Shown: positions 14,808 through 18,835 of the stretch, one piece after another
How the letters are laid out: every line of letters starts with the position of its first letter
How positions within the stretch are numbered: the first letter of the stretch is position 1
Origin: an uncultured Verrucomicrobiae bacterium
GTDB taxonomy: Bacteria > Verrucomicrobiota > Verrucomicrobiia > Verrucomicrobiales > Akkermansiaceae
Length of the DNA: 18,835 nucleotides
Assembly (NCBI GenBank): GCA_937957985.1
Contig: CALGOH010000310.1
Span: forward strand, 1 to 18,835
Direction of reading: 5' to 3'
Made by a program: the position numbers and the translations under genes
The notes under the pieces: generated by a model
Told to the model about the DNA's origin: nothing
The model's database searches: none
The model's input: only the letters and a program-made list of their open reading frames with translations

Positions 14808-16532
14808 TCAACTGTAGACCTGCTCGTAGTACTCGTCGGCCATGCGGTCGGAGTCGAAGAAGGGGACGACCTCGCTCATGCTGTTGAGGACGAGCCTGCT
14901 CCATTCCTCCGGCCGGTCGTAGTACATCGGCAGGGCCTTCTGCCGCAGGATGTCGAGGATGCCGGTGCGGTCGTGCTCGTCGCGGTCGTGGTCCGAGAGG
15001 TCGGGATCGGCCGGCGGGACGATGAAGGAGTTGTGCCCGTCCTTGGCGAACTCGCAGACCCACCCGTCGTAGGTGGAAAGGTTGATCGCGGCGTTCATCG
15101 CCGCGGTCATGCCCGAGGTGCCGGAGGCCTCGCGGGTGACGACCGGGTTGTTGAGCCAGATGTCGGCGCCGTATTTCAACTGGCGCGAAAGCTCGAGTTC
15201 GTAGCCGACCAGCACCGAGGCGTTGGGGAAATCGCGGGTGAGGCGGACGAGGTGGTTGAAGGTCTCGATCGCGCCGAAGTCGAAGGGATAGGGTTTTCCG
15301 GCCCAGATGATCTGGATGGGATGCTGCTCGTCGTTGAGCAGGGCGCGGAAGGCCTTCATGTCGCGGGTGATCAGCTCGGCGCGCTTGTAGCCGGCGAAGC
15401 GGCGGGCCCAGACGACGGTGAGCACGTCGGGATCGAACAGCTTGCCGGTCTGGTCGGCGACCACGCGGAAGAGCTGGTCCTTCAGCTCGCGCTTGCGGTC
15501 GTGGAGGAATTCGAGGTCGCCGTTGACGCGGGCCCGCTCGAGGCCGCGGTCCTTCCAGTAGCGGGCGTTCTGCGAGTTGGTCACGTGGCCGATCGGGCAG
15601 ATGCCCTCGTGGTGATCCCACATCTTCCGCGACACCTCGCCGTGGAGCTTGGAGACGCCGTTGGCCTTGTGGCTGAGGCGCAGCGCGGCGAGCGAGTGGT
15701 TGAAGACGTTGTCGGCGCCGACGCCGGCGGCCTCGCGGACGAGCTTGTCATCCAGCGAGCCGAAGAAGCCGGCCTTCTTCAGCAGGGCGAAGTCGTGCTT
15801 CTCGTTGCCGGCCTCCTCGGGCGTGTGGGTGGTGAAGACGAAGCGCTTGCGGACCTCGTCGGGATCGGTGCCGTGGGTCTCCATCACGCGGAAGGCGGCC
15901 GAGAGGGCGTGGGCTTCGTTGAGGTGATAGACCTCGGGATCGACCTCGAGTTCCTCGAGCAGGCGCGCGCCGCCGATGCCGAGCACCATGTACTGGGCGA
16001 TGCGCCGGCCGGGGTCGGCATCGTAGAGGCGCTGGGTGATCTGGCGGTCGTCGTGGTCGTTCTCCTCGATGTCGGTGGTGAGGAAGAACATCGGCACGGT
16101 GCCGAAGACCTCGGAGGGCAGGAATTTCGCGCCGACCCAGACCTTCTTGCCGTAGATCGGGATCTGGAAGCGCATGCCGGTGTCCTGCAGGAAGGCGTAC
16201 TCCTTGCGGCGGAACTGCACCGCCATTTCGCGGCCCTCGCCGCGGGTCTGGTTGTAGTAGCCGCAGGTCCAGTAGACGCCGATGCCCATCAGGTTCTGCT
16301 GCAGCGCGGCGGCGGAGCGCATGTGCGACCCGGCGAGGAAGCCGAGCAGGGGCAGGCCGACGTCGCTGGCGCTCTTGAGGTGATCCCCCGCGCGTACGCC
16401 GAGGCCGCCGGAGTAGATCTTGAACGACTGGTCGATGCCGAACTCGCAGCAGAAGTAGACCGCGCTCTTGGCGTATTTCGGATCGATCTCGTAGGGGTGA
16501 CGGTAAGGGTCGGGAAGGAAGGATTCAGCCAT
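14808..16532 (-). CDS. glgP: alpha-glucan phosphorylase family protein with altered PLP site
   Basis: 574 residues of the short alpha-glucan phosphorylase group (GT35 fold, without the long N-terminal extension; classic enzymes have about 800). Conserved blocks: FCCEFGIDQSFKIYSGGLGVRAGDHLKSASD near the start, VYHLNEAHALSA, FTTHTPEEAGNEKHDF, VVWARRFAGYKRAEL, QIIWAGKPYP and EASGTSGMTAAMN. The last is where glycogen phosphorylases bind pyridoxal phosphate through a Lys directly after Met; here that residue is Thr476. The expected reaction is phosphorolysis of glycogen or maltodextrin to glucose-1-phosphate, but the missing Lys makes this uncertain. The frame is open further upstream through the neighbouring vapC; MAESFLPDPYRHPYE at 16532 is chosen by homology. 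The leader TTCCAAATCTCAACACCAAC lacks Shine-Dalgarno. Confidence 0.85.
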   Translation of the reverse strand: MAESFLPDPYRHPYEIDPKYAKSAVYFCCEFGIDQSFKIYSGGLGVRAGDHLKSASDVGLPLLGFLAGSHMRSAAALQQNLMGIGVYWTCGYYNQTRGEGREMAVQFRRKEYAFLQDTGMRFQIPIYGKKVWVGAKFLPSEVFGTVPMFFLTTDIEENDHDDRQITQRLYDADPGRRIAQYMVLGIGGARLLEELEVDPEVYHLNEAHALSAAFRVMETHGTDPDEVRKRFVFTTHTPEEAGNEKHDFALLKKAGFFGSLDDKLVREAAGVGADNVFNHSLAALRLSHKANGVSKLHGEVSRKMWDHHEGICPIGHVTNSQNARYWKDRGLERARVNGDLEFLHDRKRELKDQLFRVVADQTGKLFDPDVLTVVWARRFAGYKRAELITRDMKAFRALLNDEQHPIQIIWAGKPYPFDFGAIETFNHLVRLTRDFPNASVLVGYELELSRQLKYGADIWLNNPVVTREASGTSGMTAAMNAAINLSTYDGWVCEFAKDGHNSFIVPPADPDLSDHDRDEHDRTGILDILRQKALPMYYDRPEEWSRLVLNSMSEVVPFFDSDRMADEYYEQVYS

Positions 16533-16561
16533 GTTGGTGTTGAGATTTGGAAAAGTCGTGC

Positions 16562-16575
16562 CCGGAAATGTCCGG
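16562..16575. repeat. hairpin in the glgP leader
   Basis: CCGGA (16562-16566), AATG, TCCGG (16571-16575) make a perfect 5-bp stem about 30-43 bases upstream of the glgP start. It could be a leader hairpin or a protein site. It is small enough to be chance in GC-rich DNA. Confidence 0.25.
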
Positions 16576-16698
16576 TCGCGGGAAAGCGTTGGGGGAAAAG
16601 GCGGGTTTGTGAATCGCGAAGATGGGCGAGCCGGCGGATTGCGGCACGTGGGGTGCCAAGACCGCGGGAAAGTGGTGGAGGGTTCCCGGTGGGGGATT

Positions 16699-17100
16699 TT
16701 ACTGATCCAGCAGATGCAGGGAGAGCCCTTCGATCCGGTCGAAGTGCCGCCGGTTGCGGGTGAGCAGTGGCAACTCCGCCCGCACGGCCACGGCCGCGAT
16801 CCACAGGTCGTTCTGCCCGATGGATCGATAGACCTCGGGATGCCCCTCCTGGAGCGCCGAGGCGATCCGGGCATAGACCGGCAAGACGGCGGCGACGTCG
16901 TCCACTGCCAGCCCGAGAGCCAGGAAGCGCCCGACCTCCGCCGGGTCATGTCCCGCCCGCGTCGCTCCATGCTGGAATTCGCCGCGCACGACCCACGGGA
17001 TGCCGAGCGTTCGGTCGGGATGGTCCGACGCAAACTCCAGCGCCCAGGCCTGCCGCCGCCACAGCCCGACGAGAAAGGTGGTGTCCGCGATCAGGTCCAT
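16699..17100 (-). CDS. vapC: VapC-type PIN-domain toxin (first vapBC operon)
   Basis: 133 residues, the usual size. PIN-domain acidic residues are in place: Asp6 in IADTTFLVGLW, Glu41 in RGEFQHG, Asp98 in QNDLWIAAVAV, then PLLTRNRRHFDRIEGL, which ends the fold. It is expected to be a Mg-dependent ribonuclease kept silent by its antitoxin. The start overlaps the antitoxin's end by 10 bases (17091-17100), giving translational coupling. No damage to the reading frame or active site is seen, so it should be functional. It ends 166 bases upstream of glgP on the same strand, so readthrough into glgP is possible. Confidence 0.9.
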   Translation of the reverse strand: MDLIADTTFLVGLWRRQAWALEFASDHPDRTLGIPWVVRGEFQHGATRAGHDPAEVGRFLALGLAVDDVAAVLPVYARIASALQEGHPEVYRSIGQNDLWIAAVAVRAELPLLTRNRRHFDRIEGLSLHLLDQ

Positions 17101-17318
17101 GGATCCTGCTTGGTGGAGGGACGGTCTTCGATCGCCGCTTCCAGCAGTTCGTCGCGCCCGTCCGTGGCGACCCGCCCGGCAGCGAAGCTGGCCATCGACC
17201 CGAGGGTGCCCGCCCGGGGCACCACCCGCTTCACCACCGCCGAAAAGGAATCCTTCCCCGGCCGCTTCCAGCTCTTGAGCCGCTCGTAGGCGTCGTCATC
17301 CAGCGTGATGGTTTTCAT
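17091..17318 (-). CDS. vapB: VapB-family antitoxin (PF02697/DUF217-like) of the first vapBC operon
   Basis: 75 residues from the ATG at 17318. It begins MKTITLDDDAYERLKSWKRPG and continues KDSFSAVVKRVVPRAG, the pattern of the VapB_antitoxin family, with a short DNA-binding N-terminus and a toxin-wrapping tail. Another ATG at 17330 would add four residues, but the family start MKTI favours 17318. It overlaps vapC by 10 bases. A perfect palindrome at 17327-17340, directly upstream, is a likely autoregulatory operator. Confidence 0.85.
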   Translation of the reverse strand: MKTITLDDDAYERLKSWKRPGKDSFSAVVKRVVPRAGTLGSMASFAAGRVATDGRDELLEAAIEDRPSTKQDPWT

Positions 17319-17325
17319 GCACACA

Positions 17326-17353
17326 ATCATGCATGCATGAACAGGAAGATCAA
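17326..17353 (-). promoter_or_regulatory. promoter and palindromic operator of the first vapBC operon
   Basis: On the minus strand TTGATC (17353-17348), a 16-base spacer and CATGAT (17331-17326) lie seven bases ahead of the vapB ATG. The 14-base perfect palindrome TCATGCATGCATGA (17327-17340) covers the -10 box and part of the spacer, as expected for repression by the VapBC complex. Transcription would start at or very near the ATG. Confidence 0.5.
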
Positions 17354-17416
17354 GCTCAGGAAGCCGAGGCATGAAAGGGCTCCGCGTGGGTGGGCCAAGC
17401 GCTCGGAAAGAAAACC

Positions 17417-17872
17417 TCAGGCCCAGTCCTCGACCGTGAGACCGGGCACCCGGCGGAACTCGCGGGTGTTATGGGTGACCAGCACCGCGTCCAGCGCGAG
17501 TGCATGGGCGGCGATGAGCATGTCCAGCGGCCCGATGGGCTTGCCGGCCTTCTCGAGCGCAGCCCGGACCTTGCCGTAGTGGTGCACGCAATCGACCGGG
17601 TCGAAGGCGAACTGGTCGAAGGGCAGCAGCACCCGCTGGAGGTCCGGACGTTTCCCGTCGGAGCGGCCGCAGGCATGCAGGCCGTATTCCAGCTCGGCGA
17701 GGCTGATGGCGGAAAGTCCGACGCTCCGGCCCTCGCCGGCCTCCTCGCGACACCGTTTCCGAATCCGGCGGGCCGAGGCGGCGACGCGCCTCTCCGGCGC
17801 GCTCCGCGGGCGGCTGATCGCCGTTCCACGCAGCAGCAGGATGAAAATGTCCGTATCGAGCAGGCGGATCAT
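17417..17872 (-). CDS. vapC: VapC-type PIN-domain toxin (second vapBC operon)
   Basis: 151 residues with intact PIN acidic residues: Asp6 in RLLDTDIFILLLRG, Glu60 in SAISLAELEYGL, Asp117 in IGPLDMLIAAHAL, then the closing LVTHNTREFRRVPGL. It is longer than the usual ~130-135 because residues ~20-50 hold an Arg/Ala-rich stretch (RPRSAPERRVAASARRIRKR). Part of this is coded by a GC-rich inverted repeat at 17784-17800 (CGCGCC, TCTCC, GGCGCG). The start overlaps the antitoxin stop in an ATGA (17869-17872). It is expected to be a ribonuclease toxin, paired with an AbrB-type antitoxin and so of a different class from the neighbouring module. Confidence 0.92.
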   Translation of the reverse strand: MIRLLDTDIFILLLRGTAISRPRSAPERRVAASARRIRKRCREEAGEGRSVGLSAISLAELEYGLHACGRSDGKRPDLQRVLLPFDQFAFDPVDCVHHYGKVRAALEKAGKPIGPLDMLIAAHALALDAVLVTHNTREFRRVPGLTVEDWA

Positions 17873-18117
17873 CCGAGGCCCGCAGTGAAGTCCCTCGTCT
17901 GTGGCGTGGTGCGGTCGCGCCGTTCCAGAGCCTCGAAGAAGTCCTCACCGAGTTGGCGGCAGCCATCCTCGAAGGCCTCCCATGGATCCTCTTCACTGAT
18001 CAGGATGCCCCCGGGCACCCGGGTCAGGCGCACCTCCTTGCCGCTGACCCGGAATTCCTTCGGCAGCCGGATCGCCTGGCTGCGGCCGCTGGCAAAGACC
18101 TTGGCAGTGGTGCTCAT
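17869..18117 (-). CDS. vapB: AbrB/SpoVT-type VapB antitoxin of the second vapBC operon
   Basis: 82 residues from the ATG at 18117. MSTTAKVFASGRSQAIRLPKEFRVSGKEVRLTRV is the swapped-hairpin AbrB/SpoVT DNA-binding fold typical of VapB. The rest (PWEAFEDGCRQLGEDFFEALERRD) is the toxin-binding arm. The frame is open upstream to 18231, but the homologous start is 18117, where a promoter and palindrome end. It shares four bases (ATGA) with vapC, so the pair is coupled. Confidence 0.92.
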   Translation of the reverse strand: MSTTAKVFASGRSQAIRLPKEFRVSGKEVRLTRVPGGILISEEDPWEAFEDGCRQLGEDFFEALERRDRTTPQTRDFTAGLG

Positions 18118-18121
18118 CAAT

Positions 18122-18152
18122 TGGTATCTACCATTCGGCAGCCAAGAGTCAA
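18122..18152 (-). promoter_or_regulatory. promoter and palindromic operator of the second vapBC operon
   Basis: On the minus strand TTGACT (18152-18147), a 16-base spacer and TAGATA (18130-18125) end seven bases before the vapB ATG. TGGTATCTACCA (18122-18133) is a perfect 12-base palindrome over the -10 region and is the probable VapBC operator. The geometry is identical to that of the first vapBC operon. Confidence 0.55.
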
Positions 18153-18273
18153 GAGCGGGGGGTGCTCTTCGAACGGTCCGTGTGGAGAACCAGAGTATGC
18201 CTGGCAGATTATGGAAGGGAGCTGATGTCACTCGGCTCCGGTGAATTGCGCAGCATGATCGCTATTCGCGCGC

Positions 18274-18835
18274 TCAGCGATTAGTGAGCCGAGTCTTGAT
18301 GGCAGCTGCCACCTGAGCTTTATTCCCTGTGATCTTGGCGACCTCCGGTAGCTGGGAGCGAATGAATTTCTCAAGATGATGCATAGAGGCCTTAACCTCG
18401 ATGATTTTCCCTGTATTTGGACTGCGGAGCACAACGGCCCATCCTTCTATTCCGCCATATCCAACGCCTGAAAAATACGCCTTGCTGCCGGTCTTCGAAA
18501 ATCGAACCACGCTGTATTCTGAGTGGCAAATTTCTCGCTCATCGGACTTTTTGCAGATTCCATAGAACTCAAGTGCAGCATAGCCGTCTCCGACCATAGA
18601 GCTCAGCTCAACCTCCACTACTCTTCCGGTAAGTTCCTTTGTAATAGTCGTGGGTTGTGTCACCGCCATTCCATGGATCGAATAACCGTCGTAACTGAAA
18701 AGATTGACGTGGGTCACAAGGGCTTCTGCCTCGATCGTCTCGCGGGCGGCACTGACCGATCTCGCTTTCATTGAAACAGCGTCATTCGCAATAAACCGAA
18801 GGTTTTCAAGGGCTCTCGCGACATCGTCAGCCGCC
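18274..18835 (-). CDS. unknown protein, 5' end outside window
   Basis: At least 186 residues. Translating the minus strand from the right edge shows an uninterrupted frame through 18834 (AADDVARALENLRFIANDAVS before the internal ATG at 18771), so the true start very likely lies outside and the Met at 18771 is internal. The first visible ~40 residues look like a helix (ARALENLRFIAN ... SAARETIEAEALV). The rest alternates strands and loops, with GYSIHGMAV, TGRVVEVELSSMVGDGYAALEFYG, a CKKSDEREICHSE segment with two cysteines, and a final helix (MHHLEKFIRSQLPEVAKITG). I recognise no family. Base composition is clearly less GC-rich than the vapBC and glgP genes, which suggests recent transfer. Confidence 0.65.
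   Translation of the reverse strand, partial: AADDVARALENLRFIANDAVSMKARSVSAARETIEAEALVTHVNLFSYDGYSIHGMAVTQPTTITKELTGRVVEVELSSMVGDGYAALEFYGICKKSDEREICHSEYSVVRFSKTGSKAYFSGVGYGGIEGWAVVLRSPNTGKIIEVKASMHHLEKFIRSQLPEVAKITGNKAQVAAAIKTRLTNR

Noticed and set aside
14760..16763. 667-codon plus-strand frame opposite glgP
   Set aside because: Antisense shadow of the phosphorylase gene with biased Val/Gly/Asp/Glu composition and no recognisable domain.
14808..17033. Long form of the glucan phosphorylase starting at 17033
   Set aside because: The extra 167 residues are a shadow of the vapC gene and the intergenic region; homology begins at the Met at 16532.

Overview
This window is GC-rich bacterial chromosome, and the best guess for its source is a Gram-negative member of the Verrucomicrobiota. 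Three things point there. lpxD (lipid A synthesis) follows an OmpH/Skp-like gene tail. A secreted protein ends in a PEP-CTERM sorting signal with an RRRR tail. Gene starts almost entirely lack Shine-Dalgarno motifs. The phylum is inferred from gene style and not proven; there is no rRNA, tRNA or CRISPR array in the window.

Layout, left to right. 1-1135: the end of a probable outer-membrane chaperone gene and lpxD. 1190-2126: a less GC-rich accessory patch with an overlapping DUF2442-DUF4160 pair and a small orphan membrane protein. 2409-4955 (minus): a DNA topoisomerase III, divergent from xylose isomerase (5205-6512, plus). 6549-8027 (minus): a secreted seven-bladed beta-propeller of the lactonase type. 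8227-8522 (plus): a DUF433 antitoxin-like gene followed by only the last ~20 codons of what looks like its toxin, with a similar 22-bp direct repeat on each side. 8595-10938 (minus): ccoG, a 43-residue membrane microprotein and a TauE/SafE-like membrane protein, a cytochrome cbb3 oxidase maturation operon without the oxidase subunits. 11312-12142 (plus): a PEP-CTERM protein. 12204-14591 (minus): an EF-G-like GTPase followed by a DUF465 gene. 14808-16532 (minus): an alpha-glucan phosphorylase-family enzyme. 16699-18117 (minus): two vapBC toxin-antitoxin operons of different antitoxin class. 18274-18835 (minus): the 3' part of an unknown, AT-richer gene that runs off the window.

How it fits together. 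Housekeeping and carbon or energy genes (lpxD, topB, xylA, ccoG, glgP) alternate with small accessory modules. Four of these are toxin-antitoxin or TA-like: DUF2442/DUF4160, the broken DUF433 module, and two vapBC.

Main points for a second look: (1) the glucan phosphorylase has Thr where the family has its PLP-binding Lys; (2) the EF-G paralogue has lost the catalytic His of G3 and the Lys of NKxD; (3) a 28-bp palindromic element sits in frame inside ccoG just before the ferredoxin cysteines; (4) the two vapBC operons share the same promoter-to-ATG geometry, which predicts leaderless mRNAs; (5) start codons are preceded by A/C-rich leaders in place of Shine-Dalgarno sites; (6) the DUF433 module has a deleted toxin and repeat-flanked edges. 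I did not see a large new multi-gene defence or biosynthetic system.
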